DNA of 64,000 nt from Methanolobus vulcani (GCF_900100715.1 NZ_FNCA01000012.1:1-64000), one strand, 5' to 3'. Counted from the first letter of the stretch, positions 46,401 to 54,623 are shown. Notes: generated from the letters alone by a model not told the origin. Made by a program: numbers and translations.

Positions 46401-46601
46401 CATAAAGATATTGGTCAAACAATTCTTCTTTTTGTGAGAGTAAATAAAAGTATCAATTCTTTAGCTCAACCTTATTACTTCTTGGGACCTGTGGAATATG
46501 TAAGTCATGAAGATGAAAAGCCAATCAACTTCGTATGGAATCTAAAATACCCTATGCCTGCTCATTTATTAAGAGAAACTGCAAGGCTCATAGTAGGATG
46601 A
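43482..46601 (+). CDS. PLD-like nuclease/SF2 helicase/DUF3427 multidomain protein
   Basis: A 1039-residue protein. Order: an N-terminal helical region; a PLD-like domain (about residues 140-270, with RTRLHAKAYLFERQT and GSSNIS, the HxK motif); SF2 helicase with ATGTGKTMIAAF (motif I), IIIDEFHHAA (II), LLGLTATPERADG (III), VVDLYNEGVDIPEID (V) and QQLGRGLR (VI); then a long helical linker and a C-terminal DUF3427 domain (RYINHKDIGQTILLFVRVN, FVWNLKYPMPAHLL). Such proteins occur in restriction and defence loci, but no methylase or specificity gene of a classical RM system is adjacent. AT-rich with many TTA and AAA codons, unlike neighbours. ATG at 43482 with GGTG upstream. Confidence 0.88.
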   Translation: MKSGLYEHIVNEFLSKNLFDIDEKHKHLSRLNDADSNDYLSQYLYRVLSHALSEIKGDKEGKSKIDKQIELCNEIVDTLNRYGIETRGLDVSETAEKLMAVFDENLSVDFSRPDTPLSLGALLTGTRQDPSLVSQLKKEILSSNRVDILCSFIKWSGIRILQEELKEFTSRKGSELRVITTSYMGATDSKAIEFLESLPNTTLKVSYDTRRTRLHAKAYLFERQTGFSSAYIGSSNISNAALTDGLEWNIKISQYEQPFQWAKIKATFDTYWNDREFETYKKDDKSRLIQALQTEKYDNNTEFVMPNFDLTPYPFQKEILESIWTERQLHRNKHLIVAATGTGKTMIAAFDFKKFRQEFFETYRREPRLLFIAHREEILKQSLYTFRMILRDHNFGDMMVGGNVPSTTEQIFASIQTYNSKEIHDLLDSEYFDYIIIDEFHHAAAQSYKSLLDHVNPSCLLGLTATPERADGLDVKMFFDNHITAEIRLPDAIDRKLLCPFQYFGVTDSVDYSTLKWQRGGYVQGELSDLYTTDENRAKLICEKTINTVLDIRDVKGLGFCVSKAHAEYMSEIFNKNGIPSEYLTSGSSKDVRGSVQKRLLNKEINFIFVVDLYNEGVDIPEIDTVLFLRPTESLTIFLQQLGRGLRLSDDKDCLTVLDFVGQANKNYRFDLKFKALIENIGQDIALEIEQGFPHLPAGCSIELERKSREYILDNISQVLNLRRQTIVNRISSFVADTGMELSFENFKNYYDLDFDDIYKKMCWSRALAEAEIIDDFNEPDEKQLTSGLRRIQHIDDSSYIDCVLRHLTGKNIDEETLSEKERYYLTMFVLTVWNKEKFASLNDAFSKLLDNPVIYDEIIMLLEYKISIIKTISSEAILPYVSSLSLHCKYTQAEALAGFGYFDLQNNHTIQTGVLYIKDKKTDVFFITLNKNEKDYSPTTMYNDYAINENLFHWQSQASTRVDSKTGQRYINHKDIGQTILLFVRVNKSINSLAQPYYFLGPVEYVSHEDEKPINFVWNLKYPMPAHLLRETARLIVG

Positions 46602-46680
46602 TATTCTTTATTTCTCTATAGAAAGCTTATTTATCCCCACAAAACCAACCTCTTATTAACCACTCCAAAAGAGCACAACC

Positions 46681-47238
46681 ATGTCTCACGACAAAACCCG
46701 CGTATGCCCTGTAGAACGCTCCGGCAGCCTCGATAACAGGATTCGCAGATGGCTGCAAAACCCGCAGAAGATACTTGGTCCCTATATCATGGAAGGGATG
46801 GAAGTACTGGAAATTGGCTGCGGTCCCGGATTCTTCACCATGGATATGGGTAGGATGGTCAGGAAAAGCGGGCGTGTGGTGGCAGTTGATCTTCAGGAAG
46901 GCATGCTTCAGAAGGTAAAAGAGAAGATCAGGCTGTCCGGGGAAGAGCTGAATATAGAGCTTCACAAATGTGAGAGTGACAGAATAGGAGTATCCGGGGA
47001 GTTTGACTTTGTTTTTCTTTTCTACGTTGTCCACGAACTGCCGGATCAGGAGAGTTTCTTCAGGGAACTCTCCTCGCTGCTTAAGAATGATGGCAGGATT
47101 CTCATAGTTGAGCCGCCGATGCACGTTTCAAAACAGGCGTTCAATGAGATGCTCGAAATAGCTGGTAAAGCCGGGTTTGTGGTTGTGGACAGGCCGAAGA
47201 TGTTTCCTAATAAAGTCGTGTTGTTGGGGAAGAATTAG
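46681..47238 (+). CDS. Class I SAM-dependent methyltransferase
   Basis: A 185-residue Rossmann methyltransferase. Motif I is VLEIGCGPGFFTMDMG, followed by AVDLQEGML, FDFVFLFYVVHEL and ILIVEPPMHVS. It lacks a recognised substrate domain; small-molecule or lipid methylation is as likely as a role in DNA. It is 80 bases after the helicase gene on the same strand, but its base composition fits the core genome. Confidence 0.85.
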   Translation: MSHDKTRVCPVERSGSLDNRIRRWLQNPQKILGPYIMEGMEVLEIGCGPGFFTMDMGRMVRKSGRVVAVDLQEGMLQKVKEKIRLSGEELNIELHKCESDRIGVSGEFDFVFLFYVVHELPDQESFFRELSSLLKNDGRILIVEPPMHVSKQAFNEMLEIAGKAGFVVVDRPKMFPNKVVLLGKN

Positions 47239-47259
47239 AACTGAGTTATTTATACAGGT

Positions 47260-47418
47260 TCATACGTCTGCGACCCCACACACTAGTTCAATAGCCTCTT
47301 TTATATTTTCAAGGGCTTCCTCTTTCGTATTGCCTTCACTAATTGCGGCAGGAAGTTCCAGACAACGAGCAGTGTATCCACCTTCTTCTGCTGTTTCAAG
47401 AACGATTGTGTATTCCAT
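47260..47418 (-). CDS. HicB-like antitoxin, solitary small gene
   Basis: A 52-residue ORF, short and easily missed. The translation starts MEYTIVLETAEEGGYTARC and continues with LPAAISEGNTKEEALENIK, the core HicB domain pattern. The C-terminal DNA-binding part of full HicB is absent, so it is the short form. No HicA toxin is found next to it: upstream is AT-rich non-coding sequence and downstream is the end of the methyltransferase gene. Confidence 0.75.
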   Translation of the reverse strand: MEYTIVLETAEEGGYTARCLELPAAISEGNTKEEALENIKEAIELVCGVADV

Positions 47419-47551
47419 ACCAATTCATCTATAATGCGTATATATTTGATTTTTCCGGGGATTAGTACAATTCATTATTTGATAGTAAACTTATACGCAG
47501 GTGACCACAATATCACATGTAAAATGTAGTCACCCACAGTTCTCACATCAT

Positions 47552-49132
47552 TCATCCCTGCTCGCCCGTCACAATATCGTTATCTGCAGTTCCGATCTCA
47601 TACGGCTGGTCGAATGATATCCCTATGATCACCCAGTATGCTTCGCTTTTTTGCAACTGGAAATATACCGGAATGACCTTCGGCTCATTCTCATTACCCA
47701 TGATGTTAAAGGTGACTGCAGTACAGTTGCTTTCAATTACCGCAATGTCATTCTCAACATCTGTTGATACGATGTTGAACTCTTTGATGCCGCCTGCTTC
47801 TATTCCATTGTTGTTAACCAACATCTGAATGCTTGCAGGTACAAGGAAGTCCTGTCCCTCGCATAGTTTGAAAGCGGTGGTGAAATCACTTTCATTCACT
47901 GCATTAAAGAAAATTATAACAACATTCTCAGCAGAGGCGGATGAAGAAGAAGCATATTCTCCACCTATCTTCTCCCTTATTAAGGGACTTTGTACCAGGT
48001 AGAGGGCACTTATCAAAAGAATAACAATAATCAGTGCCTGTTGCATCAATTTTTTCTTTGATCTTTCAGGCTTTTTCACAGTTTTCTTTTCTTTTATTGT
48101 AGGAGTAATACTGCGAAGGGATCTTATCTCTCTTTCTGAAGTAAAAAGTTCCCGGGGATACGAAACAGTTTCATCAGTATCCCGGCTTCTTTTCATTTTA
48201 GGCTTGCTTTTTACATCTTTTAAATAAGAGTCATACATTCTGGCAACATCAGCATCTTCAGGCTTCCGATAGTTTTGCTTCTCCCCGTGGTGAAGGTTTA
48301 CACTGGATTTCTGCATTACAGGATTCTGGATATTTACAGGAGAACCGCTGTTAACGGCTGCTAACTTATTTCTATTTCTCGGAACCACAGTATCTATTAT
48401 ACTGGTTACCAGTTCATTTTTGATGAAACCGATATCTTTTGCAGAATTGATTTTACTATCCAGGTGTCTGAGCTCTGATACTATCTCACTGAGAAAGCCT
48501 TCTATTCCTATTTTCTTATCAGAAGCTGCCCTGAACATCGCCTGAGTAAGTCCATCATTCTCTTTTAACAAAGCTGTCAGTAAATAATAGGTATTATCAT
48601 CAGATCTACCCGAGAGATGGATCACTTTAGCTTCTTCAATGATGTATCCGTCCACAGTATTGAGATTTCTTGCACAGACCCGCATCAAAAATGATAGTAG
48701 CTGCTGTGCGTTGATCCCTTCATAATTCATGCCGATGTCAGCAGAATAGTAGGTAGTCGATAGTTGAAAAAATTCATTTTTTGTGATTGCTTTTGGATGC
48801 AGGAAAGGACAGATACAATGAACCTTCTTTGCCTGCATGGCAGCCATGTGCTTTTCCCGATTTGCATCACGGTATATTATACTTGCTTCGACAATCTCAT
48901 TATGAACGCATGTTGCAGGCTTCAATGTGAATTTAGCAGTCCGGGCAATGGTTGGCTGAATTTCTCCCAGTTTCAGGACTCTGTCTTCCTGTAACTCGAA
49001 GATCGATTCATTACAATCAAGGATAACCTGCACGTCAGAAATAGCAGTATCTGTATTATTGGTGATTCTGATCCCGAATTCGATGTTGTTGTCGGAGAGG
49101 ATCTTATAACCACGTTTTATGTCAACATCCAT
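47552..49132 (-). CDS. Membrane-anchored protein with Ig-like and NTF2-like regions, unknown function
   Basis: A 526-residue protein. N-terminal 110 residues form an Ig-like beta domain (NNIEFGIRITNNTDTAISDVQVILD); a helical domain follows (about 120-270); a basic linker; a single membrane helix (ALIIVILLISALYLVQ, about 370-390); and an outside C-terminal domain like NTF2 or DUF4878 (NVVIIFFNAVNESDFTTAF ... SEAYWVIIGISF). Most of the protein is inside, with the small domain outside. I recognise no family. Alone between intergenic gaps. Confidence 0.65.
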   Translation of the reverse strand: MDVDIKRGYKILSDNNIEFGIRITNNTDTAISDVQVILDCNESIFELQEDRVLKLGEIQPTIARTAKFTLKPATCVHNEIVEASIIYRDANREKHMAAMQAKKVHCICPFLHPKAITKNEFFQLSTTYYSADIGMNYEGINAQQLLSFLMRVCARNLNTVDGYIIEEAKVIHLSGRSDDNTYYLLTALLKENDGLTQAMFRAASDKKIGIEGFLSEIVSELRHLDSKINSAKDIGFIKNELVTSIIDTVVPRNRNKLAAVNSGSPVNIQNPVMQKSSVNLHHGEKQNYRKPEDADVARMYDSYLKDVKSKPKMKRSRDTDETVSYPRELFTSEREIRSLRSITPTIKEKKTVKKPERSKKKLMQQALIIVILLISALYLVQSPLIREKIGGEYASSSSASAENVVIIFFNAVNESDFTTAFKLCEGQDFLVPASIQMLVNNNGIEAGGIKEFNIVSTDVENDIAVIESNCTAVTFNIMGNENEPKVIPVYFQLQKSEAYWVIIGISFDQPYEIGTADNDIVTGEQG

Positions 49133-49261
49133 TCTAGTTAAAAATTAATTATTTTTGCATATAAATAGCTTTTGAACTCAACAATGTTCATTTATTGTTT
49201 TCATTCCTGTAAAAATAAAAAATCAAGAAAAAAAAGAAAAAGATTGATGTTGACAGTGTCA

Positions 49262-51103
49262 TCAGATCTCTTTTACCCAGAGGACCTCTCCTTCCTGTAA
49301 AGCATACATAATATCATGTGCGACCTCCGAATCAGACCGGACCTTGATATCTCCATGCCTGCCAACGGTTGCCGAAAAAAGGAATCCTTCTCCTGCGTAG
49401 ACTTCAACATCTCTTGTTGCAGCCTCCGGGACATTGAGTATAACATGCTTTCTACTACGCTCGATGATAGGGTGATGTTCCTTCTTCTCTCGAGGTCTGC
49501 GTTCCTCTCCATCTTCGAATTTACGCACATCAATATGGATTCCCAGTGACCTTTCAATTTCATCTATGGTCTTTCCACCTTTACCAATAACTCTTGGCAG
49601 ATCCTTGTCTCTTACACGCACAAAGGCACGGTTGTCTGAGACCATTTCCACTTCGATTGGACCACTGGCGTAATTGCTGATGTAATCCTGGACTTCTCCT
49701 TCAGCCAGTTTCCATGAGGGACTTCTTTGCTTCTCGCTACCTAACGGCATAACTACAACCTGCTCGCCGTAGGTGTATATCTCAAACTCACTCTTTCCTG
49801 TCTCAAGGTCAGAAACAAGAATTACAGGTCTTGCAAGGTCTTGTTCCATCATTCCGGCAGGAACCTTCACAGTGAACTCAAGCACCTGTACTTTTGCGAT
49901 CTCTCCCTTGTCGATGAAAATAACCGTGTCGACAACCTGAGGGATAACACCAAGTTCCACCCTGCCGATAAGTCTCTGGATAGCGTCTACTGCGCGGTTT
50001 GCATGGACTACTCCCATCATACCTACGCCTGCAAGTCTCATGTCTGCAAATGTCTCGAAGTCTTTGGTCTTGCGTACCTCATCATATATGGTATAATCAG
50101 GACGCACAAGCAGCAGTACATCTGCGGTGTTCTCCAGACTTCCGTCAAGAGGTGCGTATTGAGTAATATCATCCGGAACCTGCAGGTCACGTGGTGATTC
50201 CATGGTCTTGACCACAAATCCCCTGTCTTTCAGGTAGATTGCAACTCCTGCTGCAAAAGTGGACTTACCTGCACCAGGTGGCCCGGCTATGAGTATTCCT
50301 CTCTGGGTTCTTATCCTTTCCTTGAGTACGTCGCTCAGGCGATATTCTTCAAGTGATACCGATGCAACCGGTCTTACAATTGTTATTTCAACATCATCAG
50401 AAAAAGGTGGTGTGGAAATAGCTATTCTCATGTTCCTTATCTGAAGTACCGTTGCACCGCTGAATGACATTTCTGTGAATGATTCAATGTCAGAGCGTGC
50501 CCTGTCAAGCAATTCCCTAGATATCATTTTCAGTTCCTGATATGTGCATGGATCATCCCTGATCTTCATGTACTGCACATTTCCTATGGAACCTCTTTTT
50601 GCCATGGGGGATACTTTGTGTTTCAGGTGTACCGACATTGTGTCAGGTGTGAAGAACTCATCAATAAGAAGTGGTCCGAATTCTCCCATCGGTGGTTTAA
50701 CAAATTCAACATCAAGTCCTTTTGCTTTTGCAACAAGTGATTGGACCTTGTCCCCTGTGACAAATTTAGCATTAAGTTCAACTGCTGTCTCTCTGATAAG
50801 GGCATCTATCTCTCCGCCCTTTGCAAGTTTAACCTGGTCAGAATTAGGTCTGATGCCTGTGAAAAATAATCTGATGTCGCCGCTTTCAGCGAATTTCTGG
50901 AGTTCCTGCACCTCTTCAAGGCCTTTGTATCCAATCTCAAGCCCACGGTTTGCCTGGGCTTCCAGCTCAGCCATAACGGCTTCAGGCACATAGATGTCTA
51001 CATCCCTGAGTCCATGATCACGTATCCTTCCGGAAAGGATACCGTCTATGACCGCACTGGTATCAGGAACTATTATTTGTCTGTTCTGTGAACTCTCTTC
51101 CAT
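49262..51103 (-). CDS. PIN-domain AAA-type ATPase with KH domain (PINA-type)
   Basis: A 613-residue protein: an N-terminal PIN domain (IIVPDTSAVIDGILSG, acidic residues in EIDALIRETA and FVTGDKV), a T2SSE/PilT-like ATPase (GPPGAGKSTFAAG, DEVRKTKDFE, GVVHANRAVDAIQRLIGR) and a KH domain (VIGKGGKTIDEIERSLG) near the C terminus. Homologues in Sulfolobus (PINA) form hexamers that act on branched DNA; ribonuclease action is also possible. Conserved in Euryarchaeota. Confidence 0.9.
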   Translation of the reverse strand: MEESSQNRQIIVPDTSAVIDGILSGRIRDHGLRDVDIYVPEAVMAELEAQANRGLEIGYKGLEEVQELQKFAESGDIRLFFTGIRPNSDQVKLAKGGEIDALIRETAVELNAKFVTGDKVQSLVAKAKGLDVEFVKPPMGEFGPLLIDEFFTPDTMSVHLKHKVSPMAKRGSIGNVQYMKIRDDPCTYQELKMISRELLDRARSDIESFTEMSFSGATVLQIRNMRIAISTPPFSDDVEITIVRPVASVSLEEYRLSDVLKERIRTQRGILIAGPPGAGKSTFAAGVAIYLKDRGFVVKTMESPRDLQVPDDITQYAPLDGSLENTADVLLLVRPDYTIYDEVRKTKDFETFADMRLAGVGMMGVVHANRAVDAIQRLIGRVELGVIPQVVDTVIFIDKGEIAKVQVLEFTVKVPAGMMEQDLARPVILVSDLETGKSEFEIYTYGEQVVVMPLGSEKQRSPSWKLAEGEVQDYISNYASGPIEVEMVSDNRAFVRVRDKDLPRVIGKGGKTIDEIERSLGIHIDVRKFEDGEERRPREKKEHHPIIERSRKHVILNVPEAATRDVEVYAGEGFLFSATVGRHGDIKVRSDSEVAHDIMYALQEGEVLWVKEI

Positions 51104-51170
51104 AATTACGAATAAGCTGCTGATTCTATAATATTATATTGCCATCCTGTCCCAGGCAACGCAAAAACAG

Positions 51171-51195
51171 TGACTGCTGTTTGTGTTAGCAGTCA
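51171..51195. terminator. Hairpin downstream of hisI
   Basis: TGACTGCT and AGCAGTCA form an 8-bp stem with a 9-base loop (GTTTGTGTT). It lies 16 bases after the hisI stop and before the start of the PINA gene, so it may end hisI transcription. Confidence 0.45.
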
Positions 51196-51210
51196 ATTAT
51201 GCATATGTTC

Positions 51211-51573
51211 TCAGTAAACATCTTCCGGGTCGAAAACTTTCTCGCCGACTTCGTTTCCATCGATTGTCCTGTAGAAACATGATCTGAATCCAGTGTGACA
51301 TGCTCCTCCTGTCTGCTCGACCAGCATAAGTACAGCGTCCAAGTCACAGTCGATACGAATCTCTATGATTTTCTGGGTATGACCTGAACTTTCTCCTTTT
51401 TTCCAGAGACTTTGCCTGCTGCGGCTCCAGTAATGGGCGATCCCAGTTTCAATTGTTCTCTCAAGTGCTTCCCTGTTCATGAAAGCGCACATGAGCACTT
51501 CTTTAGTATTACTGTCCTGTGCGATGGCCTGGATGAGACCATTGTCATATTTCAGATCATCGAGATTTATCAT
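51211..51573 (-). CDS. hisI: Phosphoribosyl-AMP cyclohydrolase
   Basis: A 120-residue HisI, the single-function archaeal form. Zinc and active-site motifs: [40 protein letters not shown] and RSCFYR. It opens the purine ring of phosphoribosyl-AMP in histidine synthesis. Start at 51573 ([10 protein letters not shown]). Confidence 0.96.
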   Translation of the reverse strand: MINLDDLKYDNGLIQAIAQDSNTKEVLMCAFMNREALERTIETGIAHYWSRSRQSLWKKGESSGHTQKIIEIRIDCDLDAVLMLVEQTGGACHTGFRSCFYRTIDGNEVGEKVFDPEDVY

Positions 51574-51677
51574 GTGCACCACTAATTGCTATATACTATA
51601 AAATACTATTATCTATCTGTATTAATATAATTCCTGATAAATTAAATCTAAATATTTTTATTAGCAGGGGTCAAACA

Positions 51678-52442
51678 ATGGATTACAGTTTTGATGGTAC
51701 AGGTGGATTCAGAATCCCTACGGGTATAGGCGGACTTGATGTACAGCTTGGAGGAGGAGTTCCTCCGGGAACAACTATTCTAATTCTTGCAGAACCGGGG
51801 GCAAACTCCGACATGTTTGCCCAGCAGTTTGTTTATGGTGGTCTTCTGAACAATGAAGATGTCTTCTATTTCACCTCAGAGCACCCGGCCCAGGAAATAG
51901 TTCATGAGATGGAGGACATGAAATGGGATGTAGAAAAATTTGTGGAGGATGGTCAGCTCCAGTTTGTGGATGCGTATCTTCCAAGATTCTACAGCGTTCT
52001 TCCTAAAGAGTTCACCAACGATCTCTCAGCCAAGGATTTTCTCAAAAAAGGAATTGATTCAATGGGTTTGCTTAAGGCAACAGTGAAACAGCCAAGAACT
52101 CAAAAATACCGTGGTGTTATTGATTCAATATCATATTTTCTGCGTGCTTACAACCTTAACAGTGTGGTAGAAGCTATTGAAATGATCTCTTCTATTGGAA
52201 AGGCAACAGGGGCTATCCAACTTATACTAATGACAAGCGGGATGCATGATTCCATCACGGAGAACACGTTGCGTCATATTTGTGACGGTGTTATCGAATT
52301 CAGGATCAAGGAACGTGGAAGTGAGATCGAAAGGAATATCATGATACGCAAGATGCGTGGAATGCTTGTTCCTAACAGAACGATATCTTATATGGTTACT
52401 CATAAAGGAATTGAACTTGAAACGACTACCCGTGTCCTCTGA
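51678..52442 (+). CDS. KaiC/RAD55-like protein with a degenerate P-loop
   Basis: A 254-residue RecA-fold protein. The N terminus matches KaiC (IPTGIGGLDVQLGGGVPPGTTILILAEPGANSDMFAQQF), but the P-loop is EPGANSD and has lost the GKT lysine and threonine, so ATP binding by the usual means is unlikely. Walker B is also altered (GVIDSISYFLRAY). It retains the DNA-binding-like tail (NIMIRKMRGMLVPNRTISY). It may be a structural or partner subunit. Followed 88 bases later by the unknown gene at 52531. Confidence 0.8.
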   Translation: MDYSFDGTGGFRIPTGIGGLDVQLGGGVPPGTTILILAEPGANSDMFAQQFVYGGLLNNEDVFYFTSEHPAQEIVHEMEDMKWDVEKFVEDGQLQFVDAYLPRFYSVLPKEFTNDLSAKDFLKKGIDSMGLLKATVKQPRTQKYRGVIDSISYFLRAYNLNSVVEAIEMISSIGKATGAIQLILMTSGMHDSITENTLRHICDGVIEFRIKERGSEIERNIMIRKMRGMLVPNRTISYMVTHKGIELETTTRVL

Positions 52443-52530
52443 TACCCACCTTTTTCAGGGTGTTTTTACCTTTACTTTTTTATTCACAGAAAGCTATTTT
52501 AGTTAATCGGCAAAATGGATAATGATCATA

Positions 52531-53766
52531 ATGAAACAGGAACTAGTGCGAATTTTGAGGGATATCTTCATATCAACGGGCTATGATATGTCCGAATCAT
52601 TCAGGTTTGACCTGATAGCCGAAAAGGACGGCTCAAAGACACATATTAAACTTTCATACGATCCTGATCTTGAAGATATAAGGAACTTCAAAAGCCAGGT
52701 CACAGAAGGCCAGGGTCTTTACATACTGGCAGGCGAAGTCACTGACTCATTCTTAATCAATGCACGAGACATCGGCCTGACCGTGTGGACCCGTGACGAT
52801 ATGGCTGTAAGGATCGGCAGGGCGATACTTGCGGATATGGAAGGAACTACTAAGGATCTTCAACTTCTTGATGTACTATGTACAAAGAAGCCTGCTTCCA
52901 GCAGTGTTGATGAGGTTGCAAAAGAGGCTATCAATGCGATATTTGGTACAGGTTCCTCTCCTCATGTGGAAGAAAAAGCCCTGGAAGAATCTCTGGCATC
53001 GCGTCCTCCAAGACCTTCGCTTATTCAGAACGAAAAGCCCATGGAAGTTCAGTATTATCGCCCTCGTGCATCTACTCCATCTGTGGAGCTGGCTCCTGAA
53101 GGCTCTTATGTATCTGAAGCATTTGATGAACCGGAAGAAGAACATGAAGAGGAATTTATCCCGGAACCTATTCCAGTTGTGGAGAAACCAGTTTCCCAGG
53201 AACCAATAGTTATGAGCCTTCACTCTCCACCGGTGAATATCTCCCTTGATCAGGCTTACTCCTTAGCTGCTCCCCATATACGCGGTGCCAATGCAGCAAT
53301 ACTGAAATTCGTACCTTTCTGGATGTACAGTTACTCACTTAATGTGGAACAACGTTACCGTTCCAAGATCATAGATATCTCTGGAGATGGTTCAGGTTAT
53401 ATCAATGCTCTGAATGGAAATCAGGAGGAAATGAGCCTTCAGAATATCCAGAAGACCGTTGTTGTTCCAAATGTGGAATATGATGTCAAGATGCCAGCGA
53501 CCACTGAAGATGAGGCTACTAAGGAATTGCTAGATGGTATCATAGAGGAATATACACGCGACCTGCGTTTTGATGATACTAAGGGTGATGCAATAATTTC
53601 CGAACACAAAAGGTTTAAGCCAGCAGCATCAGATATTAATCTTAATGTAGAACTTGTCTACGTGCCTGTATGGGAAGTCAAAGGTCAGAGAAATTCTGTA
53701 GAGATCAACGCTTCAAGTGGTGAGGTTCTGCGAAATCCTGTTGACGATGATGTCGAATTCGTATAG
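52531..53766 (+). CDS. Conserved hypothetical two-domain protein
   Basis: A 411-residue protein with no recognised family. The N-terminal 110 residues are an alpha-beta domain (LVRILRDIFISTGYDMSES, VTEGQGLYILAGEVTDSF) like a nuclease or receiver core; then a Pro/Glu-rich linker (residues 150-230) and a C-terminal alpha-beta domain (SLDQAYSLAAPHIRGANAAIL, NLNVELVYVPVWEVKGQRNSVEINASSGEVL). Starts at 52522 or 52531 possible. Paired with the degenerate KaiC-like gene. Confidence 0.55.
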   Translation: MKQELVRILRDIFISTGYDMSESFRFDLIAEKDGSKTHIKLSYDPDLEDIRNFKSQVTEGQGLYILAGEVTDSFLINARDIGLTVWTRDDMAVRIGRAILADMEGTTKDLQLLDVLCTKKPASSSVDEVAKEAINAIFGTGSSPHVEEKALEESLASRPPRPSLIQNEKPMEVQYYRPRASTPSVELAPEGSYVSEAFDEPEEEHEEEFIPEPIPVVEKPVSQEPIVMSLHSPPVNISLDQAYSLAAPHIRGANAAILKFVPFWMYSYSLNVEQRYRSKIIDISGDGSGYINALNGNQEEMSLQNIQKTVVVPNVEYDVKMPATTEDEATKELLDGIIEEYTRDLRFDDTKGDAIISEHKRFKPAASDINLNVELVYVPVWEVKGQRNSVEINASSGEVLRNPVDDDVEFV

Positions 53767-53796
53767 TCTTTATATATTTGACAGGCGGGTAAAAAG

Positions 53797-53826
53797 TTCG
53801 TATCGATACGAATAAACTTATATATC
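53797..53826 (+). promoter_or_regulatory. Palindrome and TATA box upstream of the HesB-like gene
   Basis: TTCGTATCGATACGAA (53797-53812) is a perfect 16-base palindrome placed directly before the TATA box AAACTTATATA (53815-53825). A palindrome at this place is a likely binding site for a dimeric regulator; the regulator is not known. The transcript would start near 53850, about 45 bases before the start codon. Confidence 0.5.
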
Positions 53827-53896
53827 AAAAACACATATAAAGGATTACCCGGTAGTCACCTTGTATCAATTTCAAACAAATAATGAGGAATCAACA

Positions 53897-54226
53897 ATGG
53901 TAGAAGTAACTGACAAAGCAGCAGCTGAATTAAAATCACTGCTTGAGGAACAGGACAAACAGGATCACGCTCTCAGGATTTTCATTGCAGGCATGAGCTG
54001 CTGCGGTGTGCAGTATGGCATGTCACTTGAGAACGAGATCAGTGAAGAACATGACCTTGTAGTTGAGGACAAAGGACTCAAGATCGTCATGAACAAGGAC
54101 GATGCAGATGGTCTTTCAGAAGCAAAGATCGATTACGTAGATGGTCCTTCCGGCAAGGGCTTTATCATCGATAACAATAACGGCGGTGGCTGCAACAGCT
54201 CATCCTGTGGTGGCGGTTGCTGTTAA
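53897..54226 (+). CDS. HesB/IscA-like iron-sulfur assembly protein with Cys-rich tail
   Basis: A 109-residue A-type-like protein: VTDKAAAELKSLLEEQ at the start, then FIAGMSCCGVQYGMSLEN, where canonical IscA has a single Cys, DGLSEAKIDYVDGPSGKGFII, and a C-terminal tail with GGGCNSSSCGGGCC, instead of the CGCG motif. It resembles the HesB-related group in archaea, which may deal with iron-sulfur or redox chemistry. Start at 53897 (MVEVT) is used. Palindromic promoter upstream. Confidence 0.8.
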   Translation: MVEVTDKAAAELKSLLEEQDKQDHALRIFIAGMSCCGVQYGMSLENEISEEHDLVVEDKGLKIVMNKDDADGLSEAKIDYVDGPSGKGFIIDNNNGGGCNSSSCGGGCC

Positions 54227-54272
54227 GCAACATTTATCTGGCCTATTGAACAATATCATATAAGGTGATTAC

Positions 54273-54623
54273 ATGTTTCCGGGAATAGGTGGCAGGGGAA
54301 TGAACCCTGCAAAAGTTAAGCAGATGATGAAACAGATGGGTATAAACATCACTGAGATCGATGACGTTGAACAGGTTATCATCAGGACTCCTGCAAAGGA
54401 TATCGTTTTTAACGATGCCAATGTCTCTATTATGAATGCTCAGGGTGTGGATACTTATCAGATAGTCGGCACTCCGGAAGAGGTCGCCAGGGAAGTCCAG
54501 ATACCTGATGATGATGTGAGGCTCGTTGCAGAGCAGACGGGTGTTTCTGAGGATCAGGCACGTGAAGCATTGAAAAATGCCAACGGTGATCTGGCAGAAG
54601 CAATTCTGGCACTCTCATCATAA
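54273..54623 (+). CDS. nac: Nascent polypeptide-associated complex protein
   Basis: A 116-residue archaeal NAC: an N-terminal NAC domain (NPAKVKQMMKQMGINITEIDDVEQVIIRT and VSIMNAQGVDTYQIVG) and a C-terminal UBA domain (VRLVAEQTGVSEDQAREALK). It binds ribosomes and nascent chains near the exit tunnel as a homodimer. Start at ATG 54273 after a GGTGA site. T-rich terminator sequence follows. Confidence 0.95.
   Translation: MFPGIGGRGMNPAKVKQMMKQMGINITEIDDVEQVIIRTPAKDIVFNDANVSIMNAQGVDTYQIVGTPEEVAREVQIPDDDVRLVAEQTGVSEDQAREALKNANGDLAEAILALSS

Noticed and set aside
46681-47238. Methyltransferase as the modification partner of the helicase gene in a restriction system
   Set aside because: It lacks DNA methylase motifs (DPPY or PCQ), is only 185 residues long and has core-like base composition.
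47177-47434. 85-codon plus-strand ORF after the methyltransferase
   Set aside because: It is the reverse-strand shadow of the HicB-like gene at 47260-47418, which has a clear family pattern.
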